Positions 1 to 6,589 of a DNA stretch of 14,934 nt are shown here, piece after piece. The notes under the pieces are model-generated. The model was not told where the DNA came from. It did no database searches and worked only from the letters and a program-made list of their open reading frames with translations. Both the position numbers and the translations under genes were made by a program. Origin of the DNA: an uncultured Rickettsiales bacterium (lineage in GTDB: Bacteria > Pseudomonadota > Alphaproteobacteria > Rickettsiales > Midichloriaceae); the NCBI GenBank assembly GCA_937996615.1, contig CALKVD010000095.1:1-14934 (forward strand). The letters run 5' to 3'. Numbering within the stretch: position 1 is the stretch's first letter; each line of letters starts with the position of its first letter.

Positions 1-41
1 AGGCGAAGACACTCTTTCCCTACACGACGCTCTTCCGATCT
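1..41 (+). other. Illumina library adapter with i5 index (not genomic)
   Basis: Bases 9-41 are the TruSeq Read 1 adapter, ending in the familiar GCTCTTCCGATCT. The eight preceding bases, AGGCGAAG, equal the TruSeq i5 index D505 as I remember it, and sit exactly where the index lies in a dual-index library molecule. This is construct sequence left in the assembly. It fuses to xseA at base 42 and adds a false tail (D-R-K-S-V-V) to its open frame. Confidence 0.97.
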
Positions 42-631
42 ATTAACTGATATACCGATCGTTCTGGATATATCGCGAGGTCCCCTTGGCAAATGACCTC
101 CATTCCTTCTTGGAGATGACTTTTGGTTGCGACACTTTTCCAGCAAATAGCGTTAAGTAACGCGCCACCATCTTTGAGGCTGAAATAGACATGGCCGGAC
201 GAAGCTATTTTTAGATTTGAGATTTCGCCGCGAATTGTAATGTCGCTGAAATTTTGGTTGACTAAATCTCGTAGAAGGGCTGCAATATTACTGACTGTAT
301 AAATAATATCGGTAATGTTTTCTTGCTGAGATTCTGGTTTTCTTTGGTTGACAAAAGAATCAGCTGAAGAGTTGGTGGATGTTGGTGATTGCGGCTGCTT
401 CATTTCTGCTTTCGGAATAATGTTTAAAACATCGCTCATTGTATCGTTGTTGTTACCTGGTTGCGGAATAATATTCGAGGCTTGGCTCATTCCATCGTTT
501 TTACCTGGTTTCAAGGTAATATTTGAGGCTTCATTTACTGCATCACTTTCACCTGCTTTCGGGGCAAGATTCGACGCATCATTTATTGCATCGTTTTTGT
601 TCAACTCCGATTGTATTCCATTATGATTCAT
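42..631 (-). CDS. xseA: Exodeoxyribonuclease VII large subunit, N-terminal fragment with repeat extension
   Basis: XseA with XseB forms exonuclease VII, which degrades single-stranded DNA to oligonucleotides in the cytoplasm. Only about the first 196 residues are present, because the gene runs into adapter at base 41. Residues 111-196 carry the OB-fold nucleic-acid-binding domain: YTVS, then G-E-I-S-N-L near 135-140, S-G-H-V-Y-F-S-L-K-D at 145-154, and a YQL end, as in the family. The family normally begins within a few residues of YTVS, so the first ~108 residues are an extension. Residues 13-76 hold four imperfect 16-17-residue repeats, followed by a polar Q/S/N/T-rich linker. The start is ATG at 631, 24 nt after the mltA stop with no Shine-Dalgarno motif, and no ATG lies close to the OB fold. 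It is probably cotranscribed with mltA. The nuclease domain cannot be assessed. Confidence 0.9.
405..598 (-). repeat. Four imperfect 48-bp tandem repeats inside xseA
   Basis: Units lie at 551-598, 503-550, 455-502 and about 405-454. The first three are exactly 48 bp; the fourth has an indel giving one extra residue. The two rightmost units match at about 36 of 48 positions. Each encodes a unit like N-D-x-[IVM]-[NS]-x-A-S-N-I-x-P-x-x-G. The period is a multiple of three, so the frame is kept through all copies. Confidence 0.85.
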
Positions 632-655
632 TTACTTTAAGTAATTAATAAAAAA

Positions 656-1774
656 TTAGTGGCTGACATATTTTGCTGGTACTACAACCCCCTTGGGAAA
701 AAGTGCATAATATCCTCCTGGATGTTTGGTGCTAAACGCTGTTTTTTCTGCAGTATAGCCTCTGCCCCAGAAGATATCAGCGCGGACAGCCCCTTTGATT
801 GCTCCACCTCTATCCTGTGCTACCATTATTCTATGGTATAACGATTGATTTTTTAGCGAAGGTATTTCAACCCAAAACGGTAAGCCATAAGGAAATAAAT
901 CGGAATCAATTGCGATCGAACGTTCAGGGGTTAATGGAACTCCTTGGGCGCCAATTGGGCTCTCGTTATAGTTGCGTTTGAAAAAGACATATGACTTGTC
1001 GGTAGCTAGAATTTGCTTTGCTGTTTGGGGATTTGAATCAAGCCAATACATAGTTTCGCCCGGAGAAAAAATTAGCTGATTGCCAGTAGATTTCTGCAGT
1101 CTGGGGTAGATTGAATTATAAGAAAAACCATTACTATCGTCATATCCAAGTTTCATTTCCCCCCCTTTGCTCAGTTTAATCACACCAGATCCTTGAATAT
1201 GCATGAAATATAATCGAGCTAAACTATTGACCCAAACTAGTTCAAGCTGTTTACCGTTTAATGCTCCATTAATTATCGCTGAACGACTTATTTTTTCGGT
1301 TCCTTTGACGCAATGGAGTTTTGCTGGCTTGGCATGTACTGGGTGTTGATAGGGGCCGTGTTTTTTGAGGCTACCTTCAAGTTCGATTTCATAATAACCA
1401 GTGAATAGACCTTTTGGATTTCCTGATTTATCTTTCAGTATTTTATATGGTATAAAATGGGTTTCCCAAAATTGCTTGGCTTGCTTTTCTCCCCAAATCC
1501 CAGAGGCTGCGTTGCACGCTTTCCGCCATTGTCCTATACGTCCTCCTATTGAAGTTCTTTTACTGACTGGGGAGGTGTCTCTTTGCTTCATCATGGTATT
1601 ACATGATCTTAAGAAAACTTGTACAGCTTCGTAATGATTTTCATTTTGCCATCCTTTGAGTGTGGCAAATGTAGTTTTTTGAAAATATGCTTCGCGCGGC
1701 TTGATTGGTCGTTTGCAGGTTCCGCAACCAGTTAAAACCAAAGCGATGAATATCAGCAATAAGAACTTTGGCAT
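656..1774 (-). CDS. mltA: Membrane-bound lytic murein transglycosylase A (MltA)
   Basis: MltA cleaves the MurNAc-GlcNAc bond of peptidoglycan with formation of 1,6-anhydroMurNAc, acting at the inner face of the outer membrane. The 372-residue product begins with a lipoprotein signal (hydrophobic run at 4-15, lipobox L-T-G-C with Cys17). A central MltA domain contains F-T-G-Y-Y-E-I and H-I-Q-G-S-G-V. The C-terminal 3D domain has V-A-Q-D-R-G-G-A-I-K-G and A-D-I-F-W-G-R-G. Asp321 and Asp333 are the conserved acidic residues of this region; the catalytic Asp of the family lies in this motif. Length is typical. It lies 79 nt after the desaturase and 24 nt before xseA on the same strand, so one transcript is possible. 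No convincing promoter was seen directly upstream. Confidence 0.93.
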   Translation of the reverse strand: MPKFLLLIFIALVLTGCGTCKRPIKPREAYFQKTTFATLKGWQNENHYEAVQVFLRSCNTMMKQRDTSPVSKRTSIGGRIGQWRKACNAASGIWGEKQAKQFWETHFIPYKILKDKSGNPKGLFTGYYEIELEGSLKKHGPYQHPVHAKPAKLHCVKGTEKISRSAIINGALNGKQLELVWVNSLARLYFMHIQGSGVIKLSKGGEMKLGYDDSNGFSYNSIYPRLQKSTGNQLIFSPGETMYWLDSNPQTAKQILATDKSYVFFKRNYNESPIGAQGVPLTPERSIAIDSDLFPYGLPFWVEIPSLKNQSLYHRIMVAQDRGGAIKGAVRADIFWGRGYTAEKTAFSTKHPGGYYALFPKGVVVPAKYVSH

Positions 1775-1853
1775 ATATCAGATCTAATTTACTAATGGAT
1801 CAAGTTTGGTTTTTGTTATGAGTAGTCTATATTTTAATTTTATGTCTTCTGAT

Positions 1854-3194
1854 CTATTGGACATGGTCAATACCAAGTCCGCTAGCTTTTTTTTGTAATT
1901 GCTTCAGCGTTTTGGTTATAGTTGTGACTAGTCGATCGCTGACAGAATCGCTACATCTCTCAAATTTAGACACGGCTTCACTTGCTTTTTCTTTGAGCTC
2001 GATTGCAGCTGAGTTTAGTTGCAGCAAAGTTCCTTGTAGCTTGAGTTCGGTTTCGCAGAGAGATACGGCACTTTTACGAACTATATCACTATTTTTGATG
2101 GAATTTATCCCTGAGCTGATTTTATCAGAAAATCTAGCCCCCAGATCCTTTCTACCGTTTTCAACCATAGATATAGCAGAAATTGCTTTAGCTTCCAGTT
2201 CTGCTAGTTTTTGCGCAGTAACATCTGATATATACTGTGAAGCCTTGGCTACCAGCTCTAGAGTTGATGATTGATTAGATTTGTTGATACTACGCATTTC
2301 TTCCATTTTAGCATTGATTCTTTCTTCTGAAGTGAGGACCAGGTTGTTTGCTAAACCAATTTTAGACATTGACCAAATTATCCATTTGTGGACGTCGAAA
2401 TGATACCATTTATGGCCATTTCGATAATCTCTACCAAATGCATGGTGGAAGTTATGCCAATTTTCACCAAGGAGAAACAAAGCTAGCCACCATATATCAA
2501 CCGAGCTGTCGTTGACATATTTTTTAGATCCATAGAAGTGACATAGTGAATTAACGCAGAATGTCATTTGTTGTTGCAGGGCTCGCCCTAAACCTCCAAG
2601 AATCAACCCTGCCAACGCCGCATGCAGGCTAATTTCCCAATAGAACAACATTCCAAGTAAAATAGGGGGGATGATATTCATAAAAGTTGCTATACTCCAA
2701 TAGTTTCTTAGTTGCCAGGTGAGAATCCTATTGCGACCTAAAGTTTGGATTGTTGCTTTGTCTAGGTGTTTGGTAGTTGGTTCGCCGAAAATCATCCAGC
2801 CAATATGAGCCCAGAGAAAGCCTTTTAGTTTGCTTTTATATCTTAAAGGAGAGTGGGGATCTAGTTCGCCGTCAGCATAGGCGTGATGGAATTTATGATC
2901 AGATACCCAAGCTAAAACGGGTCCTTGCAGGCACCCAGAGCTCAGGACCATTAACGCTGTTTCGACCCATTTGTTAGCCTTATATGAATTATGGGACCAG
3001 AGACGGTGGAGTCCGATTCCCACTGCTATGTTTGAGCCATAGTATACTGTGGCAGCAATCAAAAAGTCTGTCAATGTCAAGCCATAGTGGAGGCCAAATA
3101 ATATCGACAAAAGCACTAATAACAAAGGAAATGCTACCAATACAATTGTAACGGGTATATTGAGTTTTAGTTTTTGTTGTTGATTCTGGACCAT
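1854..3194 (-). CDS. Acyl-CoA delta-9-type fatty acid desaturase with C-terminal helical extension
   Basis: This membrane di-iron desaturase probably inserts a double bond into acyl chains, which would adjust membrane fluidity. All metal-binding boxes are visible: HRLWSH (His63, His68), HKFHH (His100, His103, His104), N-x-x-x-H at 215-219, and ENWHNFHH (His247, His250, His251). Hydrophobic segments occur near 14-35, 42-60, 80-97, 170-187, 190-203 and 234-243. The catalytic part ends near residue 285. Residues ~290-440 are an extra charged, Ala/Ser/Glu/Lys-rich helical stretch with few prolines, probably coiled coil or amphipathic, which I do not recognise as a named domain. The 446-residue total exceeds a plain bacterial desaturase of roughly 270-320. 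Start is ATG at 3194, about 30 nt below a consensus promoter and without a Shine-Dalgarno motif. Substrate and electron donor cannot be read from sequence. Confidence 0.9.
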   Translation of the reverse strand: MVQNQQQKLKLNIPVTIVLVAFPLLLVLLSILFGLHYGLTLTDFLIAATVYYGSNIAVGIGLHRLWSHNSYKANKWVETALMVLSSGCLQGPVLAWVSDHKFHHAYADGELDPHSPLRYKSKLKGFLWAHIGWMIFGEPTTKHLDKATIQTLGRNRILTWQLRNYWSIATFMNIIPPILLGMLFYWEISLHAALAGLILGGLGRALQQQMTFCVNSLCHFYGSKKYVNDSSVDIWWLALFLLGENWHNFHHAFGRDYRNGHKWYHFDVHKWIIWSMSKIGLANNLVLTSEERINAKMEEMRSINKSNQSSTLELVAKASQYISDVTAQKLAELEAKAISAISMVENGRKDLGARFSDKISSGINSIKNSDIVRKSAVSLCETELKLQGTLLQLNSAAIELKEKASEAVSKFERCSDSVSDRLVTTITKTLKQLQKKASGLGIDHVQ

Positions 3195-3231
3195 GTGAGA
3201 GCGATATAAAAATAACTTTTATGGAAAAATA

Positions 3232-3260
3232 ATTATAGCAAAAATTATCTCAAATGTCAA
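3232..3260 (-). promoter_or_regulatory. Consensus sigma70 promoter of the desaturase gene
   Basis: On the minus strand TTGACA (3255-3260) and TATAAT (3232-3237) are separated by exactly 17 nt. Both hexamers match the consensus fully. Transcription would begin near 3225, leaving a leader of about 30 nt before ATG at 3194. A perfect promoter in an AT-rich genome suggests strong constitutive expression unless a repressor binds. Confidence 0.85.
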
Positions 3261-3360
3261 GTATATATAGTATGATTAGTTACTGTAAAAGTGAAATTAT
3301 AATTCGTTAATATTTTAGCTGATATATGATATATAGTAAATTAAGTTGAAGTTTCCATAT

Positions 3361-3383
3361 CAAATATTCTATTAGAATATTTG
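3361..3383. repeat. Perfect 10-bp AT-rich inverted repeat
   Basis: Arms 3361-3370 (CAAATATTCT) and 3374-3383 (AGAATATTTG) are exact reverse complements around a 3-nt loop. It sits about 100 bp upstream of the desaturase promoter. No T tract follows on either strand, so it is not a normal intrinsic terminator. It could be a protein-binding palindrome. Confidence 0.7.
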
Positions 3384-3388
3384 TGTTA

Positions 3389-3426
3389 GTATATTATTAA
3401 TATTTTCAAAAATAGTAATAATATAC
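3389..3426. repeat. Perfect 11-bp inverted repeat
   Basis: Arms 3389-3399 (GTATATTATTA) and 3416-3426 (TAATAATATAC) are exact reverse complements separated by 16 nt. It lies immediately before the long stem at 3430-3573 and may overlap that element's promoter region. No T tract follows. Confidence 0.7.
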
Positions 3427-3427
3427 A

Positions 3428-3575
3428 GCTTGGGGCAGTTGTGAGACGAGAAATTTTTAGGTAATGTTACTCTTCTAATATCCACACTCAAATCTCAGAT
3501 TATACTAGCAGTTTTGGCGCGCCTGGCACATCCTCAGAACTTCTAAAATTTCCGTCTTTCGCAACCGCCCTAGTT
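3428..3575 (+). ncRNA. Candidate structured RNA, unclassified (long rod-like stem)
   Basis: Bases 3430-3460 pair with 3543-3573 to give about 28 pairs interrupted only by one A-C mismatch and three small bulges. Paired blocks include GGGC/GCCC, GTTG/CAAC, GACG/CGTC and GAAATTTT/AAAATTTC. The 82-nt interior contains a second hairpin (3510-3517 with 3534-3541) and a more open 5' half. On the plus strand several imperfections are G-T wobbles (32/71, 42/61, 30/73), while the minus strand would gain only one, so plus-strand transcription is mildly favoured. No protein frame explains the pairing. The rod with an open middle, and the length near 150 nt, recall 6S RNA, but I cannot match conserved 6S bases. 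An inverted repeat of other origin is possible. Promoter and terminator were not identified. Confidence 0.45.
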
Positions 3576-3900
3576 TAAGATTTTAGAGATTATTAGTTCT
3601 ATAGGCAAACCACAACTTAATTTACTATATCTGTCTTCAATGAATTGGTTCTATTTTTTAATAAATAAAAACTTGAATTCTTGGTTGAGAGTGTTGGGAA
3701 TTAAAATCAGAAATTACCTTAAGGATTTTAATTCGGATCTATTGGCTTTTGGTGTATTGGGGATATAATTTAATAGTTTGATAAACCAAAACAGAAGCTT
3801 AATTTTTGATAAAATAGTGCGGTCAAAGAAAATCAATAAACCTTTGATGGTTGAAGAATCAAGACGCTCCAACCATTATTAGATTTGCCTTTAGTTGATT
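3574..3900. other. Intergenic stretch, no recognised gene
   Basis: Nothing here is recognised. The plus strand is open for 64 codons from 3574 to a TAA at 3766-3768. Its only ATG, at 3640, would give a 42-residue peptide with no ribosome binding site, so it is either chance or a gene remnant. Near the end of rpsD a 7-bp stem (3847-3853 with 3870-3876, ATGGTTG/CAACCAT, 16-nt loop) is present. Neither side has a T tract, so I do not call it a terminator. Confidence 0.6.
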
Positions 3901-4518
3901 TTATCTTGAATAGAGCTGTACAACCAAGCTTGGCTCCTGTAAGCAAGGATAAGGAACTTCAGCGAAGTTTGGAACTTTCAGATAGGTAGCTGAAGTTTCT
4001 TTGTTGTTCCATTGTATATATTCCGGTAAACTGCGGTTTTCAGATTCGAGAGATTGCAAAATCATTGGGATATTTTTAGACGAATCCCGAACCGTCACAA
4101 CATCCCCAGGCTTTAATATATAATTTGGTTTATTTACTATTTTACCATTAATCATAACGTGGCAATGGTTTACAATTTGTCTTGCTGCAAATGGGGTTGG
4201 GGCAATTTTGCTACGATAGACAAACGAGCCAAGTCTTGATTCGAGTAACCCAACTAGGTTTTCGCTAGTATCTCCTTTTAATCTTTTAGCTTCTTGATAC
4301 ATCAGTTTGAATTGTTTTTCCGACATATAATAGTAAAACTTCAGCTTTTGTTTTGCTTTCAGCTGCATTCCATAGTCAGTTGAGCGTTTATAGCCAAGAG
4401 TTGCGCCATGGGCTCCTGGAGGGCTGTTCTTCCTAGCAAAAGGATCTTTTTCTCTACCCCACAGGTTGACTCCTAGTCTGCGACTTACTCCGTATTTTCT
4501 GTTATGTCTATTGGACAT
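3901..4518 (-). CDS. rpsD: 30S ribosomal protein S4
   Basis: S4 is a primary 16S rRNA-binding protein that nucleates assembly of the 30S body and contributes to decoding accuracy. The 205-residue product has the usual bacterial length. The N-terminal third is basic (RHNRKYGVSRRLG, then the P-G-x-H-G segment near 33-38). The S4 RNA-binding fold follows at about 93-155 (V-G-L-L-E-S-R-L, A-R-Q-I-V-N-H, H-V-x-I-N-G, L-K-P-G-D-V-V-T-V). No zinc-binding cysteine cluster is present, as in the Cys-free S4 class. The start is ATG at 4518. It appears to stand alone, as rpsD often does in Rickettsiales, 142 nt after the ankyrin gene and with a possible own promoter. Confidence 0.97.
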   Translation of the reverse strand: MSNRHNRKYGVSRRLGVNLWGREKDPFARKNSPPGAHGATLGYKRSTDYGMQLKAKQKLKFYYYMSEKQFKLMYQEAKRLKGDTSENLVGLLESRLGSFVYRSKIAPTPFAARQIVNHCHVMINGKIVNKPNYILKPGDVVTVRDSSKNIPMILQSLESENRSLPEYIQWNNKETSATYLKVPNFAEVPYPCLQEPSLVVQLYSR

Positions 4519-4548
4519 TATTAAAATAAATTAAATTAGATCGATAAT

Positions 4549-4577
4549 TAAGTACAATAATAATCAATTGTTGTCAA
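4549..4577 (-). promoter_or_regulatory. Possible rpsD promoter
   Basis: A full-consensus TTGACA lies on the minus strand at 4572-4577. At 17-nt spacing the -10 position reads TACTTA (4549-4554), a poor match, so only the -35 element is convincing. The position 55-60 nt upstream of the rpsD start is suitable. Confidence 0.4.
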
Positions 4578-4604
4578 CATTTGTATGAGATGTTTGTGTA
4601 ATTT

Positions 4605-4652
4605 CATCTGAGTTTTGATTAGATTATCTTGTTGTGCTCTTCAAATCAGATG
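4605..4652. repeat. 12-bp bulged inverted repeat between the ankyrin gene and rpsD
   Basis: CATCTGA (4605-4611) and TTTGA (4614-4618) pair with TCAAA (4641-4645) and TCAGATG (4646-4652). The result is a 12-bp stem with a 2-nt bulge and 22-nt loop. It begins 9 nt past the ankyrin stop codon on the minus strand and ends before the rpsD -35 element. There is no T tract, so it could be a weak or factor-dependent terminator, an mRNA 3'-end stabiliser or an upstream binding site. Confidence 0.5.
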
Positions 4653-4660
4653 TATGAATT

Positions 4661-6589
4661 TTATCTTGTTGGGGGTGGTAATTGACTATCTTCAACGATT
4701 TCACCACCTGCTATATAATCTAAGTTCCGTTTGACTCTGATTGTACGTATTATGTCAGCAATTTCATTATAACCTTTTTGTGATGCTATTTGTTGTGCTG
4801 TAATTTGTGCATTGTTAGTAATGTCAATCGATGCTCCTGCATTTAATAAAAGAGATACCAATTTGATATCATTTCGTTTTACAGCAATAATTAACGGTGC
4901 GTCTCCGTTGGCACCGATTTCTCGGAAGTTAATATTTGCTCCGCGCTGCAACGCTTTTTGAACACCACTGATTGAACCAATTCTAGTAAAATCTATTAGA
5001 GCATCATTAGGGTTTGGATAGTAGTCAACCAAAATCCTAGCATTTCTGCCAAAATCGCTGCTGATATATTCGCATGGTCTACGGCCCCTATTATCTATAG
5101 TCATTATGTTGGATTTTGCTATTAGGAGCATTTTCATCATTTCAAAATCATTATTGATTGCTGCTAAGTGTAATGCTGTTTTGCCATCATGAGCTTTTAG
5201 TTCACTTTTTGCACCACGCATTACAAGATAGCGTGCTGTTCTGTACCTATGATTTTTTATTGCTTGCATCAACGGGCTATAGCCATTTTTCTGCTCTCTG
5301 GTGTTAATATCTGCTCCTCGTGTCAGTAATGCTTTTAATGTTGAGATATCGTCATTGCTCACAGCTTGGAATAGCATTGTAGAATATTCACGGTGGTAGA
5401 CAGTTGTAGGTAAATGTTGATTGTTTTCCCCAAATTGTTTTTTGTTGATCGACTTTGGTAAAACTACGTTGCGATGATCATATATTTTGCGAGGCGCAAT
5501 TTGATTCGGCAAATTAAAATGTTCTAAGTCTTCTTCGGGTAGTACAAATTCAGGTAATGCTAGTTTGCCATTTTTACCAACTTGGGGACGAATCTGTTTG
5601 TCTCTTGGTTCTGGTTTTATAGTTTTGGTTTTTTCTTTAGGTTTTGCCCCAATCTTAGTGTTAGCATTCTGATTTTTGTTATTTCTATTATAATCTATCT
5701 TCCCTTCCTGGGCTGGTGTTGGAATAATTTTGATCTCATTGGTAGGAGTTGCTTTCTTCTCATTATTTGGCTCCAATGTTTTATTGGTATTTGCTTGATC
5801 TTTTTGCTGATTTTTTTCTTGTGTTGTTATGTTAGATTGTGGCGTCAACGGCACTTTAATGCTTGCCTTCATTTTCTCATCTTTGCTGTTTTTGATCTCA
5901 GAATTTTCTATTACCTTTTTCTGTATTTTTTCCTCTGCTGTTGCATTTTTATTTTTTTCTATTTGTTTTAAATTTTGTGATGTTTTTTCTTGATTATGAT
6001 TCAATGGTTTTTCTTTACGTTTTAGTATTATTGCTTTACTACTGAGATCGGTTACATCAGTTTTAGTTTTGGCAAACGAAAGTTGAGTCTTGGTTTCTTC
6101 TGCTGATTTAAGTGGTGTGTAGTTTTTGCTACCAAAACTATCCTGAGTTCGAGATTGCTTGTGTTCTTCTGATTTTGATCCCTGAGTGACATTGCTGATT
6201 TTGATGCTATCTTTATTTGTACTAGTGTTTGTATTGATAATATCGGTTTTTGTTTCTTTGACACTTTGTTTAGGTTTTGGTTCAAGATTTAATAAAGCTT
6301 TATCATATTTTGGGCTAATATTTTCTTCTGGGAGTAAGCAAAGCGATGTTTCTTCTGAGTTATCTAGAGGTGTCAATGGGAATGGATTTGATGATAAATC
6401 TGCGATTGATAGAGGTTTTGGTAAGTTAAAATTGCTTTGGTTAGAGATGTTTTTATTAGCATCTAGATTTGATGATGCCCCTGTAGGTTGTGCCGATTGT
6501 GCAGCAGCATCCCCACACCAAATACTTACCAGAAGTAAGTAAACTATTGCTATTTTTATTATAAAATTATTATTGTTCCTGTTTTTCAT
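4661..6589 (-). CDS. Sec-signal ankyrin-repeat protein with long disordered N-terminal region
   Basis: The product is 642 residues from ATG at 6589. A TTG 12 nt upstream is in frame, but the ATG gives a cleaner signal peptide: basic start, hydrophobic core 9-24, probable cleavage after A-A-A near residue 30. Residues ~30-390 are low-complexity, rich in K, N, T, E and Q, and probably disordered. From about 402 to 615 there are five or six ankyrin repeats (for example G-x-S-P-L-M-Q-A-I, G-K-T-A-L-H-L-A-A, D-A-P-L-I-I-A-V), some degenerate. The tail ends in P-P-P-T-R. Signal peptide plus disordered region plus C-terminal ankyrins resembles the Rickettsia ankyrin protein RARP-1, reported as exported; that relation is inference. 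No C-terminal membrane anchor is seen, so it is periplasmic or secreted. The gene start overlaps the popZ-like 3' end by 20 nt, implying translational coupling. Confidence 0.85.
   Translation of the reverse strand: MKNRNNNNFIIKIAIVYLLLVSIWCGDAAAQSAQPTGASSNLDANKNISNQSNFNLPKPLSIADLSSNPFPLTPLDNSEETSLCLLPEENISPKYDKALLNLEPKPKQSVKETKTDIINTNTSTNKDSIKISNVTQGSKSEEHKQSRTQDSFGSKNYTPLKSAEETKTQLSFAKTKTDVTDLSSKAIILKRKEKPLNHNQEKTSQNLKQIEKNKNATAEEKIQKKVIENSEIKNSKDEKMKASIKVPLTPQSNITTQEKNQQKDQANTNKTLEPNNEKKATPTNEIKIIPTPAQEGKIDYNRNNKNQNANTKIGAKPKEKTKTIKPEPRDKQIRPQVGKNGKLALPEFVLPEEDLEHFNLPNQIAPRKIYDHRNVVLPKSINKKQFGENNQHLPTTVYHREYSTMLFQAVSNDDISTLKALLTRGADINTREQKNGYSPLMQAIKNHRYRTARYLVMRGAKSELKAHDGKTALHLAAINNDFEMMKMLLIAKSNIMTIDNRGRRPCEYISSDFGRNARILVDYYPNPNDALIDFTRIGSISGVQKALQRGANINFREIGANGDAPLIIAVKRNDIKLVSLLLNAGASIDITNNAQITAQQIASQKGYNEIADIIRTIRVKRNLDYIAGGEIVEDSQLPPPTR

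Noticed and set aside
405..598. CRISPR-like array
   Set aside because: The 48-bp units are contiguous, diverged and in frame, with no spacers; they are a coding tandem repeat.
1912..2274. Plus-strand open frame of 120 residues opposite the desaturase tail
   Set aside because: Ser/Leu-rich mirror of the A/S/E/K-rich coding strand; the minus-strand frame continues unbroken from a clear desaturase domain.
3428..3575. Firm assignment as 6S RNA, tmRNA, RNase P RNA or SRP RNA
   Set aside because: The rod shape suits 6S, but I could not find conserved 6S bases. The GAGGAAAGTCC core of RNase P, the SRP tetraloop region and a tmRNA acceptor end are all absent.
3847..3876. Intrinsic terminator of rpsD
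   Set aside because: There is a 7-bp stem but a 16-nt loop, and no T tract follows on the minus strand.
5582..5971. Plus-strand open frame of 129 residues, very hydrophobic
   Set aside because: It is the antisense shadow of the K/N/E-rich low-complexity part of the ankyrin protein, whose Lys/Asn/Glu codons read as Phe/Leu/Ile on the other strand.
6186..6542. Plus-strand open frame of 118 residues
   Set aside because: Same cause: antisense to the ankyrin gene, no start context and no recognisable domain.
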